DNA of 64,000 bases, taken from SXZD01 sp034680345 (GTDB taxonomy: Bacteria; Pseudomonadota; Gammaproteobacteria; Burkholderiales; Burkholderiaceae_B). The DNA lies in assembly GCA_034680345.1 (NCBI GenBank), contig JAXISZ010000001.1:186001-250000 (forward strand), in the 5' to 3' direction. Numbering within the stretch: the stretch's first letter is position 1; each line of letters starts with the position of its first letter. Of the stretch, positions 34,485 through 43,475 are shown piece by piece. The position numbers and the translations under genes are program-made. The notes beneath the pieces were generated by a model, which did not search any database, was not told where the DNA came from, and saw nothing but the letters and a program-made list of their open reading frames with translations.

Positions 34485-35267
34485 GTGTCAAAAACTACAA
34501 ATAAAGCGCCAGTTGAAATTAAATTTTCAAAGGTTGGCTGTTTGTTCATCGGCTTGCTCAGCGGCAATCATGCCGACCTGCTAAGCCACTTCTCCAAACG
34601 AATTGGCCAAGGCAGTGGTGGGGTTTACAGCGGTGAAATTGCTGTTGTGGACGGAACAGGTTGGAACGACAATAACCCGCCTCCCATTGGCGAGCTTTTA
34701 CTTCTCGCCAAACAAGCCAATGTGCGTATTATTGCCGCCAAATCTTGGCCTACGCATTTTGCCTCACTCTTTGAACAAGAAGGTATTGCCTGGGTTGAAG
34801 AATCTGAAACAAAAGGCGAGACCAAAACCAACGCGCAGGGTACCTTATTAAACAAAGACCCTATTGGTAAAAATACGACAGGCCCCCAAAACCATGAAAT
34901 AAACACCCAACCGGTGGAAAGTTCTACCACCATGGTGATTGAAAACCCTATTCGCTCTGGTCAAAAAATTTATGCCCGTGGTTGCGATGCCATTGTGATG
35001 GGACCTGTCAATCCCGGAGGTGAGATCATTGCAGACGGCCATATACATATTTATGGTGCATTAAAAGGGCGTGCATTAGCAGGGGCCAACGGTAATCGCG
35101 ATGCAAAAATTTTTACAATTGGTTTTGCTCCCGAATTAGTTGCCATCGCAGGCATCTACACTACCTTTGAAAAGGGTTTTTCAAACCACACTGAAAACCA
35201 AGCTGTTTGCGTAAGTTTACAAACTGACCATGCAAGTTTAAACATCGAACCTTTGAATATTCGTTAG
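34485..35267 (+). CDS. minC: Septum site-determining protein MinC
   Basis: A cell-division inhibitor of about 260 residues that blocks FtsZ polymerisation away from midcell. The N-terminal domain carries G-L-L-S-G-N; a linker rich in Thr/Lys/Glu follows (about 105-155); the C-terminal domain has the triangular beta-helix pattern R-S-G-Q-K-I-Y-A-R-G-C-D and G-A-E-I-like repeats (I-I-A-D-G-H-I-H-I-Y-G), ending with the MinD-binding face. The GTG at 34485 is preferred to an upstream TTG because it has GGA nine bases before it and gives the usual N-terminus. minD follows 16 bases later. Confidence 0.93.
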   Translation: MSKTTNKAPVEIKFSKVGCLFIGLLSGNHADLLSHFSKRIGQGSGGVYSGEIAVVDGTGWNDNNPPPIGELLLLAKQANVRIIAAKSWPTHFASLFEQEGIAWVEESETKGETKTNAQGTLLNKDPIGKNTTGPQNHEINTQPVESSTTMVIENPIRSGQKIYARGCDAIVMGPVNPGGEIIADGHIHIYGALKGRALAGANGNRDAKIFTIGFAPELVAIAGIYTTFEKGFSNHTENQAVCVSLQTDHASLNIEPLNIR

Positions 35268-35283
35268 AGAAAGGAACCCCCAC

Positions 35284-36102
35284 GTGAGTCGTGTCATTGT
35301 TGTGACCTCAGGAAAAGGTGGCGTCGGAAAAACCACCACAAGCGCCAGCATAGCAGCCGGCTTAGCAGTTAAAGGCCATAAAACCGTTGTCATTGATTTC
35401 GATGTTGGCCTGCGCAATCTAGATCTGATTATGGGATGTGAACGCCGTGTTGTATATGATTTCGTCAATGTAATCAATGGCGAAGCCAATTTAAATCAAG
35501 CGCTTATCAAAGATAAAAATTGCGAAAACCTTTATGTTTTGGCAGCATCACAAACCCGAGACAAAGACGCCCTAACTGAAGATGGTGTTGAAAAAGTCAT
35601 TGACGACCTCAAAAACATGGCCTTCCAATACATTGTTTGCGACAGTCCGGCGGGCATTGAACAAGGTGCAACAATGGCTCTGCGCTTTGCAGATGAAGCG
35701 GTTGTTGTCACCAACCCAGAGGTATCGTCCGTACGAGACTCCGACCGTATTTTAGGATTAATTGCTTCCAAGTCAAAGCGCGGACAAACAGGGCAAGACG
35801 CGGTCAAAGAACACTTACTGATCACACGCTACAACCCAAATCGTGTTGAAAAAGGTGAAATGCTATCAATTTCTGATATTTCTGACCTGTTAAAAATTCC
35901 ACTACTGGGCGTTATTCCTGAATCGGTACAAGTGCTGGACGCTTCAAACCAAGGTATACCAGTTATTCACATGGCTGACACCGACGTTGCTCAAGCGTAT
36001 AGAGATGCGATAGAACGCTTCTTAGGACATAATGAAATACCAATGCGTTTTATTGAACCCAAAAAACAAGGCTTTCTGCAGCGATTATTTGGAGGCCGTT
36101 AA
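35284..36102 (+). CDS. minD: Septum site-determining ATPase MinD
   Basis: A 272-residue ParA-type ATPase that carries MinC to the membrane and oscillates under MinE. The deviant Walker A G-K-G-G-V-G-K-T-T near residue 10, V-I-D-F-D-V-G-L-R-N-L-D and D-S-P-A-G-I-E switch motifs are present, and the C-terminal amphipathic membrane-targeting helix reads F-L-Q-R-L-F-G-G-R. The start codon is GTG with AAAGGAA upstream. It is two bases from minE. Confidence 0.98.
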   Translation: MSRVIVVTSGKGGVGKTTTSASIAAGLAVKGHKTVVIDFDVGLRNLDLIMGCERRVVYDFVNVINGEANLNQALIKDKNCENLYVLAASQTRDKDALTEDGVEKVIDDLKNMAFQYIVCDSPAGIEQGATMALRFADEAVVVTNPEVSSVRDSDRILGLIASKSKRGQTGQDAVKEHLLITRYNPNRVEKGEMLSISDISDLLKIPLLGVIPESVQVLDASNQGIPVIHMADTDVAQAYRDAIERFLGHNEIPMRFIEPKKQGFLQRLFGGR

Positions 36103-36104
36103 TT

Positions 36105-36362
36105 ATGTCTCTACTCACATTTTTATTTGGTGAAAAGCCGAAATCAGCTTCCATGGCGAAAGAGCGCTTGCAACTCATCATTGCACGTGAAAAAGGCAGC
36201 GGCAATTCAACCCCAGATTTTCTACCAAAACTTCGCGACGAGTTGGTGGCAGTTATCTCTAAATATGTACAGATTGACTCAGACGGGGTCAAATTCAATG
36301 TTCAAAAACAAGACAATCTGGAAGTACTGGAAGTCAATATCGTGCTGCCTGATCAGCGTTAA
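36105..36362 (+). CDS. minE: Cell division topological specificity factor MinE
   Basis: An 85-residue protein. The N-terminal membrane-binding and anti-MinCD segment is followed by A-K-E-R-L-Q-L-I-I-A-R-E, the MinD-contacting helix, and a C-terminal dimer domain with L-E-V-N-I-V-L-P. It ends the minCDE unit; 68 bases separate it from spoT. Confidence 0.97.
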   Translation: MSLLTFLFGEKPKSASMAKERLQLIIAREKGSGNSTPDFLPKLRDELVAVISKYVQIDSDGVKFNVQKQDNLEVLEVNIVLPDQR

Positions 36363-36390
36363 AACCATTAAATTATGAAATAAAAAACAT

Positions 36391-36430
36391 ACCGCTTAAC
36401 ATCATAACCAAATCAGTGTAACGTAGCGGT
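36391..36430 (+). promoter_or_regulatory. Inverted repeat ending at the spoT start codon
   Basis: ACCGCT (36391-36396) and AGCGGT (36425-36430) are complementary, and the right arm touches the ATG of spoT. The loop is 28 bases long and no Shine-Dalgarno sequence is visible. If the stem forms, it could limit translation from this ATG. The pairing is short and may be chance. Confidence 0.25.
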
Positions 36431-38635
36431 ATGAACACAATTAGCCATCATAAGGGTTTTAAGTCCCCAAATTATGCGTCAAACCATGTTGCTTCCGTGG
36501 CACACCTCATGGAATTGGCGGCCTCGTATTTACCTGAACATGAATTAAAATGTATTCGAGAAGCGTATAAATTTTCAGACACAGCGCACCTTGGTCAATT
36601 TCGTGCAACTGGCGAACCCTACATTTGCCATCCAATTGCAGTGGCTGAATACTGCGCTCACTTAAAGTTAGATAGCCAGGCACTGCAAGCGGCCTTATTG
36701 CACGACGTGATGGAAGACTCAGGGGCTACCAAAGCCGAATTAATTGAACACTTTGGCCACCAAGTCGCAGAATTGGTTGATGGCCTATCCAAACTGGACC
36801 GCATTGAATTTTCAAGTCGAGAAGAAGCGCAAGCTGAAAACTTTCGAAAAATGCTATTAGCCATGGCCCGTGACGTACGGGTCATATTAATTAAACTGGC
36901 TGACCGGCTACACAACATGAAAACACTCAGTATCATGGCACCGGCCAAACGACGCCGTATCAGCCGCGAAACATTAGAAATTTATGCGCCCATCGCCAAC
37001 CGCCTTGGCCTGAATGAAACCTACCGGCACCTACAGGAACTGAGCTTTCAGCACGTCAACCCTATGCGCTACAGTGTGTTGCAAAAAGCCGTGATTGCAG
37101 CTCGCGGCAATCGCCGCGAAGTGGTTAACAAAATTATGGAAGCCGTTGAACAGAGAATTGTCGAACTTAAATTACCAGCTAAAGTCTATGGGCGCGAAAA
37201 AGGGATATTTGGCATTTACAGAAAAATGATGGAAAAGCGTCTGTCTTTTAGTCAAGTTCTTGATGTATATGGCTTTAGGATTGTAGTTAACAATGTTCCT
37301 AATTGTTATCTGGTGCTTGGCTTGCTACACGAACTGTTTCGCCCCGTGCCAGGTAAATTCAAAGACTACATCGCCATCCCAAAGATCAATGGTTACCAGT
37401 CTTTACACACCACACTGGTTGGCCCTTTTGGTACGCCTGTTGAATTTCAAGTTCGCACAGAAGAAATGCATCAAATCGCTGAAAATGGTGTAGCTGCCCA
37501 TTGGCTTTATAAAAATGGCAATGGTAATTTAAACGACATTCAAAAAACCACACACCGCTGGCTACAAAGTTTACTTGATATTCAAAACCAGACTGGCGAC
37601 TCCGCTGAATTTCTAGAACACATTAAAGTCGATCTATTTCCAGATGCGGTATATGTGTTTACACCAAAAGGTAAAATCATGTGTATGCCAAGGGGTGCAA
37701 CTGTCATTGACTTTGCCTATGCGGTACACACCGACGTTGGTAATCAATGCGTTGCAGCTCGAGTCAATGGCTTAACCCAACCACTGCGCTGCGAACTTAA
37801 AAGTGGAGACCTTGTAGAGGTGATCACTGCACCACACGCCAGACCCAATCCTGCATGGCTCAGTTTTGTCCGCACAGGAAAGGCACGCTCGGAGATTCGC
37901 CATTTTCTAAAATCGATGAATCTAGAAGAAACCATTGGGCTGGGGCAACGCTTGCTCAATCAAGCCCTTGAATCTGAAGGTTTAACACCAAGCGAATTCA
38001 ACCCCTGTCTTTGGGAAAAACTCATCAAAGACACCCGACTCAAAAATCAAACCGAACTGCTGATTGAAATTGGCTCAGGCAAACGCTTAGCCCCTGTGGT
38101 TGCACGTCGCGCACTGATTGTAATTGAACGCTCAGAAAAGGGGGCGCAACAATCCAAAAATCGAGTGCCCATTTTAATTCACGGTGGAGAAGGTTTAGCT
38201 GTACAGCGGGCCACTTGTTGTATGCCTATACCTGGCGATTCTATCCACGCATATCTAAAAAAAGGCAGTGGCCTGACTATTCATACCGTAGAATGCGAAG
38301 TGGCTCGACGTTCCATGGATCGTGAACCTGAACGCTGGACAGATGTTCAATGGGATGAAGAAATATCACGCTCATTTGATGTCAATGTAGACATTGATGT
38401 TAAAAATGAAAGAGGAGCCCTTACCCGTGTTTCGGCAGCCATTTCAGACGAACAAGCCAATATTGCAAATTTATCCATGAGCGAAGATCTCGGGCCTCAA
38501 AAGATTATGCATTTTACAATTCAAGTTAATGACAGACAGCATTTGGCTCGGGTGATTCGTTCTGTGCGACGGGTTGACGTTGTCAATCGCGTAACCCGTG
38601 TACGCAACAAAATAGGCAAACAATTCAAAATTTAA
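36431..38635 (+). CDS. spoT: Bifunctional (p)ppGpp synthetase/hydrolase (RelA/SpoT family)
   Basis: A 734-residue stringent-response enzyme. The hydrolase domain near residues 50-200 keeps the metal-binding H-D-V-M-E-D (the usual following Thr is Ser here) and L-A-D-R-L-H-N-M. The synthetase domain has G-R-E-K, D-V-Y-G-F-R-I-V, Y-Q-S-L-H-T-T-L and E-F-Q-V-R-T; TGS and C-terminal ACT domains follow. The intact hydrolase box indicates SpoT/Rel rather than a synthetase-only RelA. It follows minE and its last four bases overlap greB on the other strand. Confidence 0.96.
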   Translation: MNTISHHKGFKSPNYASNHVASVAHLMELAASYLPEHELKCIREAYKFSDTAHLGQFRATGEPYICHPIAVAEYCAHLKLDSQALQAALLHDVMEDSGATKAELIEHFGHQVAELVDGLSKLDRIEFSSREEAQAENFRKMLLAMARDVRVILIKLADRLHNMKTLSIMAPAKRRRISRETLEIYAPIANRLGLNETYRHLQELSFQHVNPMRYSVLQKAVIAARGNRREVVNKIMEAVEQRIVELKLPAKVYGREKGIFGIYRKMMEKRLSFSQVLDVYGFRIVVNNVPNCYLVLGLLHELFRPVPGKFKDYIAIPKINGYQSLHTTLVGPFGTPVEFQVRTEEMHQIAENGVAAHWLYKNGNGNLNDIQKTTHRWLQSLLDIQNQTGDSAEFLEHIKVDLFPDAVYVFTPKGKIMCMPRGATVIDFAYAVHTDVGNQCVAARVNGLTQPLRCELKSGDLVEVITAPHARPNPAWLSFVRTGKARSEIRHFLKSMNLEETIGLGQRLLNQALESEGLTPSEFNPCLWEKLIKDTRLKNQTELLIEIGSGKRLAPVVARRALIVIERSEKGAQQSKNRVPILIHGGEGLAVQRATCCMPIPGDSIHAYLKKGSGLTIHTVECEVARRSMDREPERWTDVQWDEEISRSFDVNVDIDVKNERGALTRVSAAISDEQANIANLSMSEDLGPQKIMHFTIQVNDRQHLARVIRSVRRVDVVNRVTRVRNKIGKQFKI

Positions 38636-39186
38636 TCTGTTTGATAGCTAATATTCAAAATCTCAAGCTCGTCCATTCCTGCTGGTGTAATCACCTGCAC
38701 TACCTCACCTACTTTTGATTTTAGTAGGGCTCTCGCAACAGGGGAAACCCAACTTATTTTTCCTTTCAAAGGATTAACCTCGTCCACGCCGACAATTGAA
38801 ACCTTCACTTCATCGCCTTCGCCATTTAAATAAACCACAGTTGCACCAAAAAAAACACGCTCATGATGTGCTTGACTTAAAGGATCAACAACCTCTGCCA
38901 TGTCTAGACGCTTGGTTAAAAAACGAATACGCCTGTCTATTTCACGCAAACGTTTTTTTCCATAAATATAGTCCCCGTTCTCAGAACGATCGCCATTGCT
39001 TGCTGCCCAAGAAACCACACTAACAATTTGAGGGCGCTCAACATCAATTAAATGCAATAGCTCTGCTTTTAATTTTTTGTATCCTTGCGAAGTGATGTAA
39101 TTTTTATGACAAATTAATAAGCTTTGTCTAAATACCACATTGTCTTCGTCGTTGTCTGAAAAACATTCTTCAAAAGTGCGATTCAT
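38632..39186 (-). CDS. greB: Transcription elongation factor GreB
   Basis: A protein of about 184 residues that rescues backtracked RNA polymerase by stimulating RNA cleavage. The coiled-coil tip carries the GreB-type acidic motif S-N-G-D-R-S-E-N-G-D-Y, followed by K-K-R-L-R-E-I-D-R-R-I-R-F-L, which distinguishes it from GreA. The C-terminal FKBP-like domain has K-I-S-W-V-S-P-V-A-R-A-L-L. The first 25 residues are an unusual acidic extension. The ATG at 39186 is taken as start; two TTG codons precede it. Convergent with spoT. Confidence 0.95.
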   Translation of the reverse strand: MNRTFEECFSDNDEDNVVFRQSLLICHKNYITSQGYKKLKAELLHLIDVERPQIVSVVSWAASNGDRSENGDYIYGKKRLREIDRRIRFLTKRLDMAEVVDPLSQAHHERVFFGATVVYLNGEGDEVKVSIVGVDEVNPLKGKISWVSPVARALLKSKVGEVVQVITPAGMDELEILNISYQTD

Positions 39187-39334
39187 CAACAAATCCAGTC
39201 TATTTAAAATAATATTAAATTTAATTTCTACTCATTGTTAAAATCAAAGCTTGCAGCACATTTGTATCACCGCATAGAATTAACCATATTTTGTTAACAC
39301 ATTTGCGCTTTTTTGCATTTAATTTTGCATCACT

Positions 39335-41092
39335 ATGCCCCCTGCTTTATTTAAAAAAAATGATACCAACGGCTTAACGCCCACAATTTTGATCGTTGAT
39401 AACAGCGTGGAAGATTTTACGTTACTCAGTCGCTGCATTCACAAACGTTGGAGTAGCGCCAGAATTATCCACGGCAACTCAAAAGCTATTTTAAGTGAAC
39501 TTATACAGCACTACGCCTTTGATATTGTGTTATGTGACCACATGCCATCAGACATAGACAGTGAGCAAGTGCATGAAATTTTAGAAAAACTGGGGTGCGA
39601 TACCCCACTTATTTTATGCTCTCATAAAGCTGACGAAGATATTGGAATTGCAGCCATGAACAATGGCGCCCGCGACTTTGTTAACAAAAATCGGCCTGAC
39701 CGACTAATCCCAATTATTGAGCGAGAAATGGCTACCCGCCAATTGCTGATTGAAAAAAACAAAATGGCGCAACAAGCCATCACTGCTGGACAACTTGATA
39801 TTTGCACTGGTATACCAAACCGATCTTATTTTGAAGAACTTTTACACAAGGTGTGCAATCAAGAAGAATCCACCCTTCTGATCTTAATTTCCCTAGAAGG
39901 CTTACAAAAACCTTTTAAATTATTAAGGCCAGGACTGGAACAATTATTAATCAAAGAATTTTCCAATCAAATTAAAACACTATTTGAAGAAAAAGTATTA
40001 GGACGCATCTCCGAATTTGAATTTGCAGTGGCACTAAAAGCAGAACAAAAAGACCGTGCGCTGGAGTTTTATATAGAACAGCTATACAACCACTTCGAAA
40101 ACCCAATTTTAGTTAGGGGTCAACGCTTTAACCTAGACATTCAATTGGGTTGTGCCAATGACAGCCATTGCGAGAACGAGCCTAAGGCATTACTGGCTCA
40201 TGCCGCCAGCACTCTACGGTTGATTAAAACCCTAAACCTTCAAGCCGACGTGCTACTACAAAATAGTTTTCACCTACGCGCTCAGCGGCGACAAACCATT
40301 GAATACAGCCTAGCCAATGCCTTAGAAAACCATGAACTGCAGCTATATTTTCAACCGGTTCTAAGCCTACCGGAAAAAATTATCACCAGTGTTGAATGTT
40401 TGGTGCGCTGGAGCCATCCAACTTTGGGGCAATTATCACCCGATGAATTCATTGGAGTAGCAGAAGAGTCTGGACTGATTTTACCTCTAGGGCGCTGGGT
40501 TCTATCTGCCGCCTGCCAAGCTTTAAAAACCTTGCATCAAAAAGGACACGAACTCAGTGTTGCCATTAACTGCGCAACACCCGAAATGAACCAAACACAA
40601 TTTGCTACAGATGTTATCAACTGCCTAGATGAACACGGTATTGAACGGCGTTTCTTTGAACTGGAAATTACAGAGTCGGCCGCACTGACCGACTTTAATC
40701 AAACTATCAAACTACTTGAACAACTGCACACAGCAGGCATTAGCCTAGCGATTGACGATTTTGGCACCGGTTTTTCTTCACTAAACTATTTAAGAAAATT
40801 ACCAGCTGATGTGCTGAAAATCGATAAAAGCTTTGTCCAAGAAATGAACGACGATGAAGACAGCTCAAAAATTATTCGGGCAATCATAGGTCTAGGCACA
40901 AGCCTCGGACTAACCATCCATGCAGAAGGCATTGAAGACGCAGCCCAAGCACAAAAACTACAAGCTTGGGGATGTAACCGCTTACAAGGTTATTGGATTG
41001 CAAAACCCATGGAACTGTCAAGTTTAATTGAGTGGTTAGACAATCCAAAAAATAAATTTTCTAAAAATAAAAACACCCAAAAAAAAGCCTAA
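39335..41092 (+). CDS. Response regulator with degenerate GGDEF and intact EAL domain (probable c-di-GMP phosphodiesterase)
   Basis: A 585-residue three-domain protein. The receiver domain (about 15-135) has phosphoacceptor Asp 68. In the GGDEF domain (about 150-305) the active-site loop at 226-230 reads S-E-F-E-F, so it cannot make c-di-GMP. The EAL domain (about 325-575) keeps the glutamate of the first motif (E-C-L at 354-356), E-I-T-E-S, D-D-F-G-T-G-F-S-S-L, K-I-D-K-S-F and the late H-A-E-G-I-E, so it probably degrades c-di-GMP on phosphorylation. No cognate kinase is adjacent; the orphan histidine kinase at 21.7 kb is one candidate. The start codon has no clear ribosome binding site. Confidence 0.9.
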   Translation: MPPALFKKNDTNGLTPTILIVDNSVEDFTLLSRCIHKRWSSARIIHGNSKAILSELIQHYAFDIVLCDHMPSDIDSEQVHEILEKLGCDTPLILCSHKADEDIGIAAMNNGARDFVNKNRPDRLIPIIEREMATRQLLIEKNKMAQQAITAGQLDICTGIPNRSYFEELLHKVCNQEESTLLILISLEGLQKPFKLLRPGLEQLLIKEFSNQIKTLFEEKVLGRISEFEFAVALKAEQKDRALEFYIEQLYNHFENPILVRGQRFNLDIQLGCANDSHCENEPKALLAHAASTLRLIKTLNLQADVLLQNSFHLRAQRRQTIEYSLANALENHELQLYFQPVLSLPEKIITSVECLVRWSHPTLGQLSPDEFIGVAEESGLILPLGRWVLSAACQALKTLHQKGHELSVAINCATPEMNQTQFATDVINCLDEHGIERRFFELEITESAALTDFNQTIKLLEQLHTAGISLAIDDFGTGFSSLNYLRKLPADVLKIDKSFVQEMNDDEDSSKIIRAIIGLGTSLGLTIHAEGIEDAAQAQKLQAWGCNRLQGYWIAKPMELSSLIEWLDNPKNKFSKNKNTQKKA

Positions 41093-41169
41093 TACAGCGC
41101 CAAATAAACAGTAAATAGAGAAAATGACGCTATTATGCAATAACTTACTGCTAAAAAATATAGGACGGT

Positions 41170-41490
41170 ATGAATTTAGATCAAAACCTAGCACTGCTAA
41201 TGCTATTTCTTTTGGGTTTCTTGGGCTTAAGCTGGTGGCTAAAACATACAAAACAGCATAAACCATTGCTTGGAACCCCGCTGATGAAAACCCTAGCCAT
41301 CATGCCTTTGGGACCAAAGGAAAAAATCGTGCTAATGGAATTAAGCGACACTTGGTTAATTTTAGGTATTACAGCCCACAGTATCAATACACTGCACACT
41401 GTACCCAAAGGTAGCATTCCCCTACCAACGCCGCCAATAGCACCCCAAACGCTCATCAAGCTTTTAAAAAAATTAAAAAAACAAGATTGA
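41170..41490 (+). CDS. fliO: FliO-like flagellar biosynthesis protein
   Basis: A 106-residue protein with one N-terminal membrane helix (about residues 6-25) followed by L-A-I-M-P-L-G-P-K-E-K-I-V-L, then D-T-W-L-I-L-G-I-T and I-N-T-L-H-T-V-P. That is the FliO pattern: a single-span protein that assists assembly of the flagellar export gate FliPQR. The Lys-rich C-terminus is cytoplasmic. No other flagellar gene is in the window; fliO normally sits between fliN and fliP. It lies between two signalling genes, so it could be misplaced or a relic. Confidence 0.72.
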   Translation: MNLDQNLALLMLFLLGFLGLSWWLKHTKQHKPLLGTPLMKTLAIMPLGPKEKIVLMELSDTWLILGITAHSINTLHTVPKGSIPLPTPPIAPQTLIKLLKKLKKQD

Positions 41491-41554
41491 AATAAATTGT
41501 CAGCCAATTAATCCATTTATTGTTCTAATATGGTATCAATAACTATAAAGAGCT

Positions 41555-42217
41555 ATGATGGGCTTAAAACAGGTTGTTATCATTGAGGACTACCCTCTAT
41601 TTGCCAACGCGCTTTGCGAGTTGGCTAGGCGCGTCATGCCTGGTTGTGTTACATGCACACAAAACCACTTGTATGATGCTATAGAGTACAGCAAGCGAGC
41701 TCATCCAAAATTAATCATCACCGACCTACATTTAGCCGATGCCCATGGTTTACACATTTTGTATACCCTTGAAAACTATAACCCAAACACTTTAATTATC
41801 GGCTTAACTGGCGACAACGACTTAATACACGCTTATCAACGGCAACCTGGGGACAAGCCATTCACCATTTTGTCCAAACGTGAATCCTCAGAACATTTAC
41901 AAAACAGTATTACTTTAAAGTTGCGCCAAAAAGGAATTATTGACCCTCATATGAATGCCCAAAAATCTGAGCATACCGCAACCTCAACCGAAGAATTTGG
42001 CCCATCCTTTCAATTAACCGAAAAACAAAAAAAAGTTTTGAAACATATCTCAGCGGGTTTATCAAATAAGGAAATTGCTAAGCAATTAAGCATTTCTCCT
42101 GAAACGGTAAAAACTCACGCCAAAGATTTATACGAAAAATTAAATGTAAAAAACCGCACTCAAGCCGCAAATTTAGCAAAACAAATTATTGAGATTTTTC
42201 GATCAAGTCAATCTTAG
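41555..42217 (+). CDS. LuxR/NarL-family response regulator
   Basis: A 220-residue regulator. The receiver domain has E-D near residue 11, phosphoacceptor Asp 57 in L-I-I-T-D-L-H-L-A-D, and a Lys in L-S-K-R. The C-terminal GerE-type domain reads L-T-E-K-Q-K-K-V-L-K-H-I, then S-N-K-E-I-A-K-Q-L and S-P-E-T-V-K-T-H, which binds DNA. It may start at either of two adjacent Met codons. No histidine kinase is adjacent. Targets are unknown. Confidence 0.9.
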   Translation: MMGLKQVVIIEDYPLFANALCELARRVMPGCVTCTQNHLYDAIEYSKRAHPKLIITDLHLADAHGLHILYTLENYNPNTLIIGLTGDNDLIHAYQRQPGDKPFTILSKRESSEHLQNSITLKLRQKGIIDPHMNAQKSEHTATSTEEFGPSFQLTEKQKKVLKHISAGLSNKEIAKQLSISPETVKTHAKDLYEKLNVKNRTQAANLAKQIIEIFRSSQS

Positions 42218-42221
42218 GCAA

Positions 42222-43475
42222 TTAAAGCCCTGCAACTACGCCCAAAATTGCGGGGCGACAAGCCCCAGTGACCTCACAAATATTACCTGGTAAACCTCTG
42301 ATTTTTTGGTAAGCTAACCAAGCAAAGGCCAAGGCTTCCACTTGCATAACATCCACACCAAAAGCTGAACTATCTGACCAAATTAAGTGCGAACGTAAAT
42401 GGCCTAACCGCTTCATTAATGCAGTATTTTTTGCGCCACCACCACATACCACCACTTGCATACAATCGTGTGGCAAGGCTTCAACAATAGTTTGCGCCGT
42501 CAACTCTAGTAATGTAGCCTGCACATCAACAGCCGATATAGATTGTGGCATTTGTTGTAAAGTTCGATCTAACCACATCAGATCAAACTCATCTCGCCCT
42601 GTGCTCTTTGGTGGCACCTGACTAAAAAAAGAATGTTTGAGCAATCCATTAAGCACATTCTGATTCACTTCACCAGACTCGGCCCAAGCGCCTTGATTAT
42701 CGTATGCTACCCCCTGGTGACGGGCAATCCATGCATCCAATAATACATTTCCCGGACCTGCATCAAAACCGGTCACGCCTTGAAAACGGCAAATACTCAA
42801 ATTTGCAAACCCGCCAATATTGAGCACAACAATACTGGATTGCTGGGCTTGAGATTTTTTTAATTTTTGTATTTGAGGCTGCATCCACCAGTGATGAAAC
42901 GCAGGTACTAACGGAGCACCCTGACCACCCAAGGCAACATCCATACGCCGAAAATCACAAACCACAGGCACACCAGTTAATGCATAAAACAAACTGGGAT
43001 TAAAATGCTGAAAAGTAATACCCCGCTTTGGCTGATGACGAATGGTCTGACCATGAGCCCCAGCAACCACCGCAACAGGTGCTTGCTGTGGATGAAAAAA
43101 CGCTTTAACACGAGGATGATTGAGCAGTGCAATGCACGTAGCCGCATACAATTGACTAAGCTGATTACCAGTTGCCTCTAATGCTATGAATGGGTCTTGC
43201 TCACGCCATTGGTAATGAACATCTTGCAACCACAATAAATTTTGACGAAGCTCAGCCGAAAAAGGCAGAAAATGGTGTGCTAACACCTCTACGCGCTGCT
43301 GCCCCTGATCAAAACAAGCAACTACTCCATCTACACCGTCAGTGCTTGTGCCAGACATTAAACCAACCCACAAATTTTTTTGCAGTTCTGACGGCTCAAG
43401 CTGAGTATTTTGCTTGTTGTTTTGGACAGGCCATTGTTTTGCTAAATGGCCATGATTTTCGATAGAATCAGTCAA
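42222..43475 (-). CDS. anmK: Anhydro-N-acetylmuramic acid kinase
   Basis: A 417-residue sugar kinase that recycles anhydro-MurNAc released from the cell wall, phosphorylating it to MurNAc-6-phosphate. G-L-M-S-G-T-S-x-D-G-V-D-G near the N-terminus, G-A-H-G-Q-T-I-R-H, N-I-G-G-F-A-N and G-G-G-A-K-N are the family motifs. The N-terminal 28 residues extend beyond the usual start. It overlaps the upstream M23 peptidase by eight bases, a link between wall cleavage and wall recycling that is common in proteobacteria. Confidence 0.95.
   Translation of the reverse strand: MTDSIENHGHLAKQWPVQNNKQNTQLEPSELQKNLWVGLMSGTSTDGVDGVVACFDQGQQRVEVLAHHFLPFSAELRQNLLWLQDVHYQWREQDPFIALEATGNQLSQLYAATCIALLNHPRVKAFFHPQQAPVAVVAGAHGQTIRHQPKRGITFQHFNPSLFYALTGVPVVCDFRRMDVALGGQGAPLVPAFHHWWMQPQIQKLKKSQAQQSSIVVLNIGGFANLSICRFQGVTGFDAGPGNVLLDAWIARHQGVAYDNQGAWAESGEVNQNVLNGLLKHSFFSQVPPKSTGRDEFDLMWLDRTLQQMPQSISAVDVQATLLELTAQTIVEALPHDCMQVVVCGGGAKNTALMKRLGHLRSHLIWSDSSAFGVDVMQVEALAFAWLAYQKIRGLPGNICEVTGACRPAILGVVAGL

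Noticed and set aside
36431..38635. Inactive SpoT hydrolase because the box reads H-D-V-M-E-D-S instead of the more usual E-D-T
   Set aside because: The metal-binding His and the Glu-Asp pair are intact; Ser for Thr is a mild change and does not indicate loss of activity.
41181..41507. A long open frame on the minus strand opposite the FliO-like gene
   Set aside because: The plus-strand frame has the single-helix FliO pattern and family motifs; the minus-strand translation shows no known domain and no clear start signal.
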